Of a stretch of DNA of 64,000 nt, positions 43,808 to 53,602 are shown piece after piece (position 1 is the first letter of the stretch; every line of letters begins with the position of its first letter). The stretch covers positions 115,456-179,455 of the forward strand of contig DS990598.1 in assembly GCA_000155715.1 (NCBI GenBank), written 5' to 3'. Position numbers and translations under genes: made by a program. This DNA comes from a gamma proteobacterium HTCC5015. Its GTDB lineage: Bacteria > Pseudomonadota > Gammaproteobacteria > HTCC5015. The notes under the pieces are model-generated. The model saw only the letters and a program-made list of their open reading frames with translations. It had not been told where the DNA came from and did no database searches.

Positions 43808-44833
43808 ATGTCTGATAAAAAATACGATGTTGCCGTAGTGGGTGCCACAGGTGCTGTCGGCGAAACTATGATGTCTATCTTGGCGGAGCGCAATTTCCCC
43901 GTTAACAATGTTTATCCTCTGGCCTCTGCGCGCTCAGCGGGGAAAAAAGTGCCTTTTGGCGATAAATATCTCACCGTAGAAGACCTAGATACTTTTGACT
44001 TTAGCAAGGTTCAAATTGGCCTGTTTTCAGCGGGTGGTTCAATCTCGGAAAAATACGCCCCTCGCGCCGCCGAGGCGGGTTGTGTCGTCATCGACAACAC
44101 TTCGCACTTCCGCTATGACGAGGACATTCCATTGGTTGTCCCCGAGGTGAATCCCGCAGCGCTTAAGGATTACCCCAATCGCAATATTATCGCCAATCCC
44201 AATTGCTCGACGATCCAAATGCTGGTGGCCCTCAAGCCTATCCACGATGCGGCTGGTATCGAGCGCATCAATGTGGCGACCTATCAAGCGGTATCGGGCA
44301 GCGGCGCTTCGGCGATTAAGGAGTTGGCCACCCAGACGGGCGAGTTGCTAAACGGTCGCGAGGCCAAGGCAGAAGTTTATCCCACGCGCATCGCCTTTAA
44401 TGCGATTCCGCAAATTGATGTGTTTCAAGACAATGGCTACACCAAAGAAGAGATGAAAATGGTCTGGGAAACCCAGAAAATTTTTGGTGATAAAGCTATT
44501 AAAGTAAACCCGACAGCGGTGCGCGTACCGGTGTTTTTCGGTCACTCTGAAGCGGTTCACATCGAAACTCGCGAAAAAATTTCCGCGGAAAAAGTGCGCG
44601 AATTGCTGCAATCGTCCGAGGGTATTGAGGTCGTTGACGAGCGTAAAGACGGTGGATACGCCACGGCGGCTATTGATGGCGCAACACAAGATCCTGTGTT
44701 TGTCAGCCGTATCAGAGACGACATCTCGCATGAGAGAGGGGTGAATCTCTGGGTGGTTGCCGACAATGTGCGTAAGGGCGCGGCCTTGAATAGCGTGCAA
44801 ATTGCGGAGCTTTTAATAAAAGACTATCTATAA
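43808..44833 (+). CDS. asd: Aspartate-semialdehyde dehydrogenase
   Basis: A 341-residue NADP-dependent enzyme making aspartate semialdehyde for lysine, methionine and threonine. Seen: VGATGAVGETM (NADP loop), active-site Cys in NPNCSTIQM, substrate-binding AVSGSGASAIKEL, and catalytic His in FGHSEAVHIET. It is of the Asd type found at this locus in pseudomonads. GAGGAAAG precedes the ATG. Confidence 0.95.
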   Translation: MSDKKYDVAVVGATGAVGETMMSILAERNFPVNNVYPLASARSAGKKVPFGDKYLTVEDLDTFDFSKVQIGLFSAGGSISEKYAPRAAEAGCVVIDNTSHFRYDEDIPLVVPEVNPAALKDYPNRNIIANPNCSTIQMLVALKPIHDAAGIERINVATYQAVSGSGASAIKELATQTGELLNGREAKAEVYPTRIAFNAIPQIDVFQDNGYTKEEMKMVWETQKIFGDKAIKVNPTAVRVPVFFGHSEAVHIETREKISAEKVRELLQSSEGIEVVDERKDGGYATAAIDGATQDPVFVSRIRDDISHERGVNLWVVADNVRKGAALNSVQIAELLIKDYL

Positions 44834-45005
44834 AGCCCTGTTAAAACATATTGTTAATGTTTTACATTTAAAGTACATTCTTAAAAAATCGCGCAGGTTA
44901 TGGTCTTTTATAGAATTTTCTGCGCTCGCACTGGAGCTTAAGTGTTTAAGCTCCAGTAGAGTGGGCCGACCTGCATTATGAGATAGGCAGCTAAGGGCAT
45001 CTACT
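44834..45005 (+). promoter_or_regulatory. fimV upstream region with strong dyads
   Basis: Contains AAAACAT-N7-ATGTTTT (44843-44863) and a perfect 11-bp inverted repeat CTGGAGCTTAA-GTGT-TTAAGCTCCAG (44931-44956). The latter has no T-run and sits 50 bp before the fimV start, so it is a leader hairpin or operator, not an ordinary terminator. No clear promoter hexamers chosen. Confidence 0.5.
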
Positions 45006-48000
45006 GTGCAAAAAAAGACTCTGACCTCCCTGCTATTACTGGCTTCTGCTCTTCCACTGAGTGCGCACGCACTTGGGCTTGGCAACATCGAGGTTTATTC
45101 CGCGCTCAACCAACCGTTGGACGCAGAGATTTTGATTACCTCTGCTAAGCCGGGGGAGACGGAAAACCTGATTGTTCAACTGGCTTCTGAACAGGCGTTC
45201 ATCAAAGCGGGCGTGCAGCGCCCCTACATGCTGAATAGCCTCGACTTCCAGAGCTCGATGCGACAAGACGGCACACCCGTGGTTAAGGTCACGACCAAAA
45301 AGCCAGTACGAGAACCCTTTTTGAACTTCCTCGTCGATATTGAGTGGCCGCGCGGCCGCTTAGTACGAGAGTTCACGCTGCTGTTAGACCCTCCCGGTTT
45401 TGCTGTGAGTCAGCCCAAGGCGGCTCCCGCAGCATCGAATACGCAACAGGCTGAGACAACAGCTGCGGGCTCTGCCCCCATCGAGCGCCAATCGGCGCAG
45501 GTGGCACCAAAAAAGCCCGAGCCTCAAACTGAACCCCAGGTACAACCTCAGCCTCAGCCAGAGCCCGCTGCTGTTGCACCTGAGCCCGAAGTGGCTAAGG
45601 CCACGCCTGATGCCTCTCAAGCTTCAGCGATGCCTGAGGAAGCGGTTCAGCCTGAGCCGTTGCCCGAAGAGCAAGTGCAGCCTCAGCCCATTGCCGCACC
45701 CGCTCCCGAAACCAGTGACAGCCCGTTTTCGGACTTGCTCAACGACCTAGAGGGCGAGCAGGCGGCAGCTTTGGATGACGGCGGCTATGCGGTTACTGAG
45801 CAACCAGCCGAAGTGCAGGCCTCGGATTCCATGGGCGCTGCATCGATGGCTTATCAAGACGATCAGCCCGTTGATGTCTCGGGTTTGGATAGCGAAACGC
45901 TGCCATCGGTAGATGTCGAGCTGGACCCCAATCAATCGTTCAATGCTGAGACTATTGTCGCTTCCGATGAAGCCTATATCGGCCCCGATATAGAACAGCT
46001 TTTCCAAGCACAGCAAGAACCCGTTTACCGCGAGCCCGCTCCTGAACCCGAACCGGTGATGATTGAGCCTGAGCCCATTCCCGAGCCCGAGCCTCGCCCC
46101 ACCGAGTACGCGGTACAGCAGGGCGATATCATGCTCAATATTGCTGAGCAGTTCCGTCCCGAAGATATCGATATCAATCAGGCCATGCTGGCCATTATGC
46201 GCGCCAATCCTGAGGCCTTTATTCAAGAAAATGTGAACTTGGTTCGCGAGGGCCAAGTGCTGCGCATTCCAGACGAGGCGTCTATGCGCTCGCTGGGGCA
46301 AGGTGAGGCCTTGTCTGAAGTCTTGGCACAAAACGCCTTGTGGCGTGAGTATAAGGCGCAAGTGGCGGGCTCTTCGGTGGTTGCTAGCGAAACGACTTCA
46401 GAGGCTCGTTCTGATAGCGCGGCAAGTACTGGTAAGGCAGACAGTGCCGCCACGGGTGAAGAGGGCACGCAGTTGTCTCTCGTAGCGCCCGATGATGGTG
46501 AGGCGGGCAGTAATTACACGGCCTCTGGCCAAGAGGGCGAAGCCAGCGAAGGTCGCTTGAAGCGCGATTTGAGCCTTGCCAAAGAAGATCTTGAAGCAAG
46601 CAAGTTAGAAAAGGGTGAGATTGAATCTCGCATCTCTGAGCTTGAGGGCATTGTCACCAAGTCAGAGGGTCTCATTGAGCTTGAAAACGAGAAGATGGCT
46701 CAAGCCCAACAGAATGCTGAGCAGGCCAATGCCTCGGGTAAGGCAGGCGAGAGCGAGACCGCTGAATTCGTCGATGACGCGATGGAAGACTTGGTGGGCG
46801 AAGGCGAAGCGGGTGAGCAAACGGCTCAAGCTGATGGCACTGAAACGGCTGCCGTCGACACCGACAGTGGTGAGGCCGAAGCTGCTTCTGATGACGCTGA
46901 TAATGCCGACGCGACTCAAGCAGTCGAGCAAGACCCAGCGACCACAGTCGCTGTAACGGACTCTCAGAGTGCGCGTCCCGATGGCATTGGTGGCGTTATT
47001 TACGACATCTTGCCCGAGGGTTTGCGCCCCAGCCTGCAGCCGTTGCTAGCCGGCCCCTTGGTCTGGCTGTTAGTGGCTCTACCCGTGATCATACTGCTGG
47101 CATTGGGCTTCTTGCTGCTGCGTAAAAAATCTTCCGATTCAAGCGACGAATTGGAAAACCTCGTGTTCGACGAGGAGAACAATGCAGCAGAAGCGCCTGA
47201 AGCCGAGAGCGCCGATGCTGAATCTGGCGGTGACGACTTAGAAGCGACCATGGTATCGAGCGCCGAGGATACGATGCAGGCGACGGCGATTATGTCGCCT
47301 GAAGGTGATGACGATTCGTCGTCTGATGCGTCGGCTGAGGCGGTTGCCTCGGACGAAGGCGAAGACGACGAGGCGGTGCAAACTGTACTCGCCGAGGCCG
47401 ATGTGTACATCGCGTACAACTTGATGGATCAGGCCGAGGAAGAACTCAATAAAGCCATTGCCGAGAACCCCGATGTACCGGCTTATCGCGGCAAATTACT
47501 CGAAGCCTATTTCAATGCGGGCAAAAAAGACGAGTTTATTGCCGCTGCGCAAGAATTAGAGTCTAAGGTAGACACGAACACCAGCCGCGTCTGGGAAAAA
47601 GCCGTGGTACTGGGCAAAGAGATTGCCCCAGAAAACGCTTTGTTCTCTGGTGCTGAGGTGAGTGGTGATCTGCAGGCGGCCGACTTTGCTGTTGAGCGTC
47701 CCGATACGCCGGATTTTGACATCGGTGCTGAAGAGGGCGGAGAAGCTGCGGCTGACTTCGATCTAGGCGACGATGGCGATATCGACCTCTCATCCGCGGA
47801 TATCAGTGATGACGCGGAATCGGCTGCTAGTGACGCAGCGGATGAAAATGAAGCTGAAGACATTACTGACAGCGTCTCGCTCGACGACGAGTTTAGCTTG
47901 GGCGATGTGGTTGCCGAGCTGGATGCTGATTCCGAAGAGAGCCCCGCGAGCGATGCAGAAGACGATGGAGAGCTCGACTTTGATGTTGAGGATTTTCTGA

Positions 48001-48737
48001 GCGACTCTGATGAGGCGTCGGCCGATACAGCATCCGCCGATGCGGATGATGAGTCGATTGAAGATATCGGTCTAGACTTGGATGACGATTCTGAGACTGA
48101 AGACGACTCCGATGCGGATCTCAGCTTTGATCTGCCCGAATCATCGGAAGAGGAGTCGAGCGAAGCGGATTCAGGCGATTTGGATTTCGACTTTGACGAA
48201 GCCGTTGACTCATCTGATGAAGAAAGTGGCGAGGTATCGCTCGACGAAGGGTCTGTCGATATCGACAGTGACTTCTCTCTCGATCTCGAAGAAGACAGCA
48301 CTGATTCAGCCGAAGACTCAAGCAGCGACGATCTCGAATTCGACCTAGAAGGGCTCGCGGACGAGGCCGACGACAATGACGAGAGCACTGGTGGAAGTGC
48401 GGATAGCGTTGACGACGGCTTTGACCTCGACTTTGATACAGGCGATGCCGATGAAGGCGAAGAAGAGGATGCCTCCGACGCCACCAGCATGATTGACGAT
48501 GCTGACCTAGAGACCATGATGGACGACCTAGGTGAAGAGGGCGATGTCTCTGACTTTGACGACCTTGATGGCGATCTTCCCGACAATCTCGATGAGGTGG
48601 GAACCAAACTCGATTTGGCCAAGGCCTATATCGATATGGGAGACGCTGAGGGCGCTAAAGCGAGTTTAGAAGAAGTCATTGAAGAAGGTGACGACGAGCA
48701 GAAAAAAGCGGCTAAAGATTTATTGTCGCAGATTTAA
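45006..48737 (+). CDS. fimV: FimV-type polar hub protein
   Basis: A 1243-residue inner-membrane protein that organises type IV pili, polarity and cyclic-AMP signalling in pseudomonads. Signal peptide ends SAHA, followed by the FimV N-terminal domain (LGLGNIEVYSALNQPLDAEI; about 20-130), a Pro/Glu/Gln-rich linker, a LysM-like segment (YAVQQGDIMLNIAEQF, about 365-415), a coiled coil (about 515-560), one transmembrane helix (about 678-702), a long Asp/Ser/Glu-rich cytoplasmic region with a TPR-like part (about 800-860), and the FimV C-terminal helix pair (LDLAKAYIDMGDAEGAKASL). Longer than P. aeruginosa FimV (about 919) owing to acidic repeats. GTG start. Confidence 0.93.
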   Translation: MQKKTLTSLLLLASALPLSAHALGLGNIEVYSALNQPLDAEILITSAKPGETENLIVQLASEQAFIKAGVQRPYMLNSLDFQSSMRQDGTPVVKVTTKKPVREPFLNFLVDIEWPRGRLVREFTLLLDPPGFAVSQPKAAPAASNTQQAETTAAGSAPIERQSAQVAPKKPEPQTEPQVQPQPQPEPAAVAPEPEVAKATPDASQASAMPEEAVQPEPLPEEQVQPQPIAAPAPETSDSPFSDLLNDLEGEQAAALDDGGYAVTEQPAEVQASDSMGAASMAYQDDQPVDVSGLDSETLPSVDVELDPNQSFNAETIVASDEAYIGPDIEQLFQAQQEPVYREPAPEPEPVMIEPEPIPEPEPRPTEYAVQQGDIMLNIAEQFRPEDIDINQAMLAIMRANPEAFIQENVNLVREGQVLRIPDEASMRSLGQGEALSEVLAQNALWREYKAQVAGSSVVASETTSEARSDSAASTGKADSAATGEEGTQLSLVAPDDGEAGSNYTASGQEGEASEGRLKRDLSLAKEDLEASKLEKGEIESRISELEGIVTKSEGLIELENEKMAQAQQNAEQANASGKAGESETAEFVDDAMEDLVGEGEAGEQTAQADGTETAAVDTDSGEAEAASDDADNADATQAVEQDPATTVAVTDSQSARPDGIGGVIYDILPEGLRPSLQPLLAGPLVWLLVALPVIILLALGFLLLRKKSSDSSDELENLVFDEENNAAEAPEAESADAESGGDDLEATMVSSAEDTMQATAIMSPEGDDDSSSDASAEAVASDEGEDDEAVQTVLAEADVYIAYNLMDQAEEELNKAIAENPDVPAYRGKLLEAYFNAGKKDEFIAAAQELESKVDTNTSRVWEKAVVLGKEIAPENALFSGAEVSGDLQAADFAVERPDTPDFDIGAEEGGEAAADFDLGDDGDIDLSSADISDDAESAASDAADENEAEDITDSVSLDDEFSLGDVVAELDADSEESPASDAEDDGELDFDVEDFLSDSDEASADTASADADDESIEDIGLDLDDDSETEDDSDADLSFDLPESSEEESSEADSGDLDFDFDEAVDSSDEESGEVSLDEGSVDIDSDFSLDLEEDSTDSAEDSSSDDLEFDLEGLADEADDNDESTGGSADSVDDGFDLDFDTGDADEGEEEDASDATSMIDDADLETMMDDLGEEGDVSDFDDLDGDLPDNLDEVGTKLDLAKAYIDMGDAEGAKASLEEVIEEGDDEQKKAAKDLLSQI

Positions 48738-48758
48738 ATCGCTCGAAAACGGAATAGA

Positions 48759-48783
48759 AAGGCCGGCACTGCCGGCCTTTTTT
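48759..48783 (+). terminator. Intrinsic terminator after fimV
   Basis: Stem AAGGCCGGC / GCCGGCCTT with loop ACT and a T-run, 22 bp past the fimV stop. Confidence 0.93.
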
Positions 48784-48887
48784 GTGTTTATTGCTAGCGC
48801 TCTTGCCCATCGAAAGAGCGCGTGTATGGCGCTCGAAGCCGATGGAAGAATTCGCTACCATTAATTACTGGCAAAGTGAGATCAGTT

Positions 48888-49673
48888 TTGAAAATAGCAC
48901 TAGGTGTAGAGTACGACGGCACGGCTTATCACGGTTGGCAGCGTCAAAATAACGGAATCAGTGTTCAGCAGGTACTAGAAGAGTCGCTGTCTAAAGTGGC
49001 CAACCACGGTGTGCAAGTACAGTGCGCGGGCAGAACGGACACGGGAGTCCACGCCACTCAACAAGTGGTTCACTTTGAGAGCTCTGCTCAGCGCAGTATT
49101 CGCAATTGGATACTCGGTGCCAATGCCAACTTGCCCTTTGACGTTTCCGTGCGTTGGGCGAAACAGGTTAGCGACGATTTCCATGCCCGCTTTAGTGCGC
49201 AAGGGCGCCGCTACCGCTATCTGATTCTGTCGCGTTACTCGCGCTCAGCCCTGTGGGGGCGTCGAGCTACCTGGACGCACAAACCGCTGGATCTTGAGGT
49301 CATGCAACAGGCAGCTCAGCACCTAGTAGGGCGACACGATTTCTCCTCCTATCGTGCGGTGCACTGTCAGGCTAAGTCCCCCGTGCGCACATTGCATTCC
49401 CTAGAAGTGGGGCGAGCGGGCGACTTTATTTACATTGATGTTCACGGTGACGGCTTTTTACATCACATGGTGCGCAACATTGCCGGTGTTCTCATGGCCA
49501 TCGGTGCGGGGGAAGCGGTTCCCGATTGGTCGCGCGAGGTATTGGAGCATCGCGATCGCCGTCTCGGAGGGGTCACGGCTCCCCCTTGGGGCTTATACTT
49601 TGTACACGCCGAATATCCAGAGGTCTTTGACTTGCCAAACTCGCCTCGCTGGCCCTATCTGACGGAGTGCTAG
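48888..49673 (+). CDS. truA: tRNA pseudouridine(38-40) synthase
   Basis: A 261-residue enzyme making pseudouridine at tRNA positions 38-40. Seen: LGVEYDGTAYHGWQRQ, catalytic Asp in CAGRTDTGVHATQQVVHF, and DGFLHHMVRNIAGVLM. The start is unclear: TTG 48888 (MKIALGVEYDG, GTGAG upstream) fits family N-termini; GTG 48876 is the alternative. The stop TAG is formed at the junction with a MITE-like element (49674-49936). Confidence 0.95.
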   Translation: MKIALGVEYDGTAYHGWQRQNNGISVQQVLEESLSKVANHGVQVQCAGRTDTGVHATQQVVHFESSAQRSIRNWILGANANLPFDVSVRWAKQVSDDFHARFSAQGRRYRYLILSRYSRSALWGRRATWTHKPLDLEVMQQAAQHLVGRHDFSSYRAVHCQAKSPVRTLHSLEVGRAGDFIYIDVHGDGFLHHMVRNIAGVLMAIGAGEAVPDWSREVLEHRDRRLGGVTAPPWGLYFVHAEYPEVFDLPNSPRWPYLTEC

Positions 49674-49936
49674 GGCCTGTTAACACAAATTTGATGGTCA
49701 CTGTTGTGACTAAAAAAGCGCCAATCAAGGCGCAAGGAGCGTGGTTTGGTGAATCCAAATGAGCGACGAGCAACGATGAGTGGCGTTTTTTTAGCCACAA
49801 CCCGAAGGGCTGGAGCTATTTTCCGCCCAGCTGCGTTATCAGTCGTTTGTGTAGACGTACTACACGGCACTCCTTCTGCCTTGCTGGGCAGGAAAATGGC
49901 TTCCAGCAGAGATCATAAAATTTGTGGTAACAGGCC
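49674..49936. mobile_element. MITE-like element with terminal inverted repeats and TA flanks
   Basis: A 263-bp non-coding element. Ends GGGCCTGTTAACACAAATTT and, reversed, GGGCCTGTTACCACAAATTT are inverted repeats with one mismatch over 20 bp. It is flanked on both sides by TA, the target duplication of IS630/Tc1-mariner-type elements. Inside is a second inverted repeat (TTTTCCGCCCAGC / GCTGGGCAGGAAAA). The left TA is part of the truA TAG stop. Similar GGGCCTGTTA elements occur as dispersed repeats in gammaproteobacteria (from memory). No transposase. Short frames in it are not coding. Confidence 0.75.
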
Positions 49937-50042
49937 CTAATATCGCAACAAAAGAGAGCGCGCGTACAAGCGGCGCAGTACCGCTTTATGTTAAGCTTGC
50001 CGACCCTGTATTAACGCATGGGCAAAGCCCGTCGGTATCAAC

Positions 50043-50669
50043 TTGAAACGAGTTCGCGTCAAAATTTGTGGCATTACTCGCCAGCAGGATGCGCAGGCTG
50101 CTGTTGCCTTGGGCGCGGATGCGTTGGGCTTTGTTTTTTATCGCCCCAGTCCCCGCTTCATCGAGCCCAGTGAAGCGGCGCGAATCATTCGCCAATTGCC
50201 CGCTTTTGTAACAACCGTGGGGCTTTTTATGGATGCCGACGCGACGTTTGTAAGGGACGCCACTCGCCACGCTTCCATTGATCTTCTGCAATTTCACGGG
50301 CGTGAAAGTGCCGAGTTTTGTCGCCAGTTTGACCAACCCTATATCAAAGCGGTACCCATGCGCGAGCGCATTGATTTGAACGCCTATGTTGAGAGTTTCT
50401 CCGACAGCCGCGGCCTGTTGCTGGACAGCACTCGATTTGGTGTAGCGGGTGGAAGTGGCGAGTGTTTTGATTGGTCTGAGGCGAAGGCTCTGTCCTCTTC
50501 CGAGCGGGCGATCATCATGGCTGGCGGTATCAAGGCGAGCAATGTTGCTAAAGCCGTCGCTGAGACGGATTGCTACGGCGTCGATGTCAGTAGTGGTGTA
50601 GAAGATCGGCCAGGCCATAAAAGCCCTTATAAGATGAAGCAGTTTTTTGACGCGCTAAAAGCGCAGTAA
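50043..50669 (+). CDS. trpF: Phosphoribosylanthranilate isomerase
   Basis: A 208-residue (beta/alpha)8 enzyme of tryptophan synthesis. Seen: general-base Cys in [40 protein letters not shown] with acid Asp, [10 protein letters not shown] and [10 protein letters not shown] with PGHKSP. TTG start at 50043; no good SD is seen upstream. The MITE-like element sits about 100 bp before it, so trpF expression may use a promoter in or after that element. Confidence 0.96.
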   Translation: MKRVRVKICGITRQQDAQAAVALGADALGFVFYRPSPRFIEPSEAARIIRQLPAFVTTVGLFMDADATFVRDATRHASIDLLQFHGRESAEFCRQFDQPYIKAVPMRERIDLNAYVESFSDSRGLLLDSTRFGVAGGSGECFDWSEAKALSSSERAIIMAGGIKASNVAKAVAETDCYGVDVSSGVEDRPGHKSPYKMKQFFDALKAQ

Positions 50670-50679
50670 TGGTGAAATC

Positions 50680-51891
50680 ATGAGTGAAAAAATCGATTTC
50701 TTCGAATATCCCGACGCAAAGGGACGCTTTGGCGACTACGGTGGCCGCTTTGTGGCGGAGACATTGGTAGAGGCGTTGGACGAGCTAACCGAAGCCTATG
50801 AGCGCTACCGCAAAGAGCCCGATTTTATCGCTGAGTTAGAAGACGATTTAAAAAACTATGTAGGACGTCCCAGCCCGCTGTACCACGCCAAGCGCTGGTC
50901 GAGTGAATTGGGTGGTGCGCAGATTTTTCTCAAGCGCGAAGACTTAAACCACACTGGCGCCCACAAAATCAATCACGCTTTGGGGCAGGGATTGCTGGCG
51001 AAGCGGATGGGCAAAACGCGCATTATTGCCGAAACGGGAGCGGGCCAACACGGCGTGGCAACGGCTACGGTGGCCGCGCGTTTAGGGTTGCAATGCGTTG
51101 TCTACATGGGCGCAGAGGACATTCAGCGCCAGTCACCTAATGTGTTTCGCATGCGTTTGCTGGGCGCAGAAGTGGTGCCAGTGGAGTCGGGTTCACGCAC
51201 ACTGAAAGACGCGCTAAACGAGGCTATGCGCGACTGGGTGAGCAATATTGACGATACTTTTTACATTATTGGAACCGTGGCCGGCCCCCACCCCTATCCG
51301 GCGATGGTCAGAGATTTTCAAGCCATTATTGGTCGCGAGCTTCGCGGCCAAATGCAAGAGGCCGAAGGCGCCCAAGCGGATGCCTTAATTGCTTGCGTGG
51401 GCGGCGGCTCGAATGCGATCGGCTTGTTTTACGAGTTTTTAAACGACGATGGCATCGACATTTACGGCGTCGAAGCGGGCGGCGACGGCGTGGAGACGGG
51501 GCGCCATGCGGCGCCACTACAGGACGGTCGCCCCGGTGTTCTGCACGGTAATCGAACCTATTTGATGGAAGATGACAATGGTCAGATTATCGAAACGCAC
51601 TCGATCTCTGCAGGTTTGGATTACCCCGGTGTGGGCCCTGAGCACAGTTGGCTGAAAGACCAAAAGCGCGTTCAGTATGTCAGCGTGACAGACGATGAAG
51701 CGATGCAGGGCTTTCACGCATTAACGCGCATCGAAGGCATTATTCCCGCACTGGAGTCGAGTCACGCACTGGCCTACGCTATGAAACTGGCCCCTACCAT
51801 GCGCCCCGATCAACGCATTGTGGTCAATCTTTCAGGTCGCGGCGATAAAGACATCAACACAGTTGCCCAGCGCGAGGGCATTGAACTATGA
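50680..51891 (+). CDS. trpB: Tryptophan synthase beta chain
   Basis: A 403-residue PLP enzyme joining indole and serine. PLP Lys is in [13 protein letters not shown]; phosphate loop GGGSNAIG; E in [13 protein letters not shown]. Ten bases after trpF and overlapping trpA by 4 bp (ATGA), so the alpha and beta chains are translationally coupled. Confidence 0.98.
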   Translation: MSEKIDFFEYPDAKGRFGDYGGRFVAETLVEALDELTEAYERYRKEPDFIAELEDDLKNYVGRPSPLYHAKRWSSELGGAQIFLKREDLNHTGAHKINHALGQGLLAKRMGKTRIIAETGAGQHGVATATVAARLGLQCVVYMGAEDIQRQSPNVFRMRLLGAEVVPVESGSRTLKDALNEAMRDWVSNIDDTFYIIGTVAGPHPYPAMVRDFQAIIGRELRGQMQEAEGAQADALIACVGGGSNAIGLFYEFLNDDGIDIYGVEAGGDGVETGRHAAPLQDGRPGVLHGNRTYLMEDDNGQIIETHSISAGLDYPGVGPEHSWLKDQKRVQYVSVTDDEAMQGFHALTRIEGIIPALESSHALAYAMKLAPTMRPDQRIVVNLSGRGDKDINTVAQREGIEL

Positions 51892-52688
51892 GCCGCATTG
51901 AAAAGACGTTTTCTGCCTTAAAGAGCGAAGGCAAGACCGCTTTGATTCCCTATGTTACCGCTGGCGATAGAGAACCCAGCTGGACGGTGTCACTGATGCA
52001 TGCGCTGGTGGAAGCAGGCGCGGATGTGCTGGAGGTCGGCGTACCCTTTTCTGACCCCATGGCCGATGGCCCGGCGATTCAAAAGGCTTGCGAGCGAGCG
52101 CTACTCCATGGTGTCAGCTTGAGCCAAGTGCTCGATATAGTCGCCGAGTTTCGCCGCAGTGATAACAGCACGCCGGTGGTGTTGATGGGGTATCTCAATC
52201 CGATTGAAAGAATGGGTTACGAGACCTTTGCACACCGAGCGGGCGAAGTTGGCGTTGATGGCGTGCTCACTGTCGATTTGCCACCAGAGGAAGGGGCATC
52301 GCTCACTCAGTATTTAAAACCGTTAAACATTGACCCCATTTTCTTAGTGGCACCGACTAGCACCGAAGCGCGAATCCAGTCCATCGCCGATTTGGCCAGT
52401 GGCTTCATATATTACGTTTCGCTCAAAGGGGTGACAGGCGCCGCCAACCTCGACCGAGATGCCGTCAAAGCCAAGTTAGCGCAAATCCGTCAACACACCT
52501 CGCTGCCTCTCGGGGTCGGGTTTGGGATTCGCGATGCGGAAACCGCCGCCGCCATGGCCGAGTGTGGCGATGCGGTTGTCGTCGGTAGTGCACTGGTTAA
52601 TCTGATTGGCGATAGCGATTCATTGGAGGCGGCACAAGCGGCTGTATCCGCGCTATTATCAGAAATACGCCAGGCGATTGACGCTTAG
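51888..52688 (+). CDS. trpA: Tryptophan synthase alpha chain
   Basis: A 266-residue TIM-barrel lyase releasing indole for TrpB. Catalytic Glu and Asp are in [15 protein letters not shown]; also [24 protein letters not shown] and [10 protein letters not shown]. Starts within the trpB stop (ATGA). Confidence 0.98.
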   Translation: MSRIEKTFSALKSEGKTALIPYVTAGDREPSWTVSLMHALVEAGADVLEVGVPFSDPMADGPAIQKACERALLHGVSLSQVLDIVAEFRRSDNSTPVVLMGYLNPIERMGYETFAHRAGEVGVDGVLTVDLPPEEGASLTQYLKPLNIDPIFLVAPTSTEARIQSIADLASGFIYYVSLKGVTGAANLDRDAVKAKLAQIRQHTSLPLGVGFGIRDAETAAAMAECGDAVVVGSALVNLIGDSDSLEAAQAAVSALLSEIRQAIDA

Positions 52689-52750
52689 GCCACGCGCGGC
52701 AATATGTTGCAAATATTCCAAAGCCCAATGACTCGGATTACACTGCGAAC

Positions 52751-53596
52751 ATGAGTTGGTACGAAAAACTAATGCCCGCCAAGGTGGGTTCGCGCAACAA
52801 AAGCCCGGTGCCAGAGGGAGTATGGGTGCAGTGTGAGTCCTGTAAGGTCACGCTCTATCGGAACGAGTTGGAAAAGCATCAAATGGTGTGCCCCAAATGC
52901 GAGTATCACCATCACATCAGTGCGCGCCAACGCCTCGACTGGTTTCTCGATGAACAGGGTCGCGAGGAGATAGGTGCAGATCTCAAGCCGCGAGATCTTC
53001 TCAAATTTAAAGACAGCAAGCGCTATAAAGATCGCCTGGTTCAGCAGCAGAAAAAATCGGGTGAAGAGGAAGCGCTACTGGCCTTTAAAGGGACGCTAGA
53101 GCAGCGACCTGTTGTCGCAACGGCGTTTGAATACAATTTTATCGGCGGCTCTATGGGTGCTGTCGTGGGAGAGCGTTTTACGCTAGCCGCGGAAGTAGCC
53201 CTCGCCGAAAAACGGCCCCTGATCAACTTCTCCGCAAGTGGCGGTGCCCGCATGCAAGAGGGATTGACCTCGCTGTTTCAGATGTCGAAAACCAGTGCGG
53301 CACTAGGTCGACTGTCGGAGGCGGGTATTCCCTACATCTCTGTGCTCACCGACCCCACCATGGGAGGCGTCTCTGCAAGCTTGGCGATGCTGGGCGATAT
53401 CAATTTGGCAGAACCCGGTGCCCTGATTGGCTTTGCGGGGCCGCGAGTGATTCAACAAACGGTCCGCGAAACGCTGCCAGAGGGGTTTCAGCGTGCGGAG
53501 TTTTTGCTGGAACACGGCGCCCTCGATCAAGTGATACACCGTCACGAAATGCGCGCGAGTATTGTCCGCATACTGTCTCTTCTTATTAAATCCTAG
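52751..53596 (+). CDS. accD: Acetyl-CoA carboxylase carboxyltransferase subunit beta
   Basis: A 281-residue subunit that, with AccA, transfers the carboxyl group to acetyl-CoA for malonyl-CoA. N-terminal zinc ribbon has four Cys (CESC at about 28-31 and CPKC at about 47-50). The carboxylase core shows [21 protein letters not shown] and [17 protein letters not shown]. Followed at 6 bp by folC. Confidence 0.98.
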   Translation: MSWYEKLMPAKVGSRNKSPVPEGVWVQCESCKVTLYRNELEKHQMVCPKCEYHHHISARQRLDWFLDEQGREEIGADLKPRDLLKFKDSKRYKDRLVQQQKKSGEEEALLAFKGTLEQRPVVATAFEYNFIGGSMGAVVGERFTLAAEVALAEKRPLINFSASGGARMQEGLTSLFQMSKTSAALGRLSEAGIPYISVLTDPTMGGVSASLAMLGDINLAEPGALIGFAGPRVIQQTVRETLPEGFQRAEFLLEHGALDQVIHRHEMRASIVRILSLLIKS

Positions 53597-53602
53597 AACG
53601 CA

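Noticed and set aside
47507-48622. Long minus-strand frame (371 codons), very Ser-rich, opposite fimV
   Set aside because: It is the complement of Asp/Glu/Ser-rich fimV codons; composition is an artefact and fimV is certain.
49746-49940. 64-codon frame within the MITE-like element
   Set aside because: Lies wholly in a non-coding repeat; the mirrored frame on the other strand is equally open.
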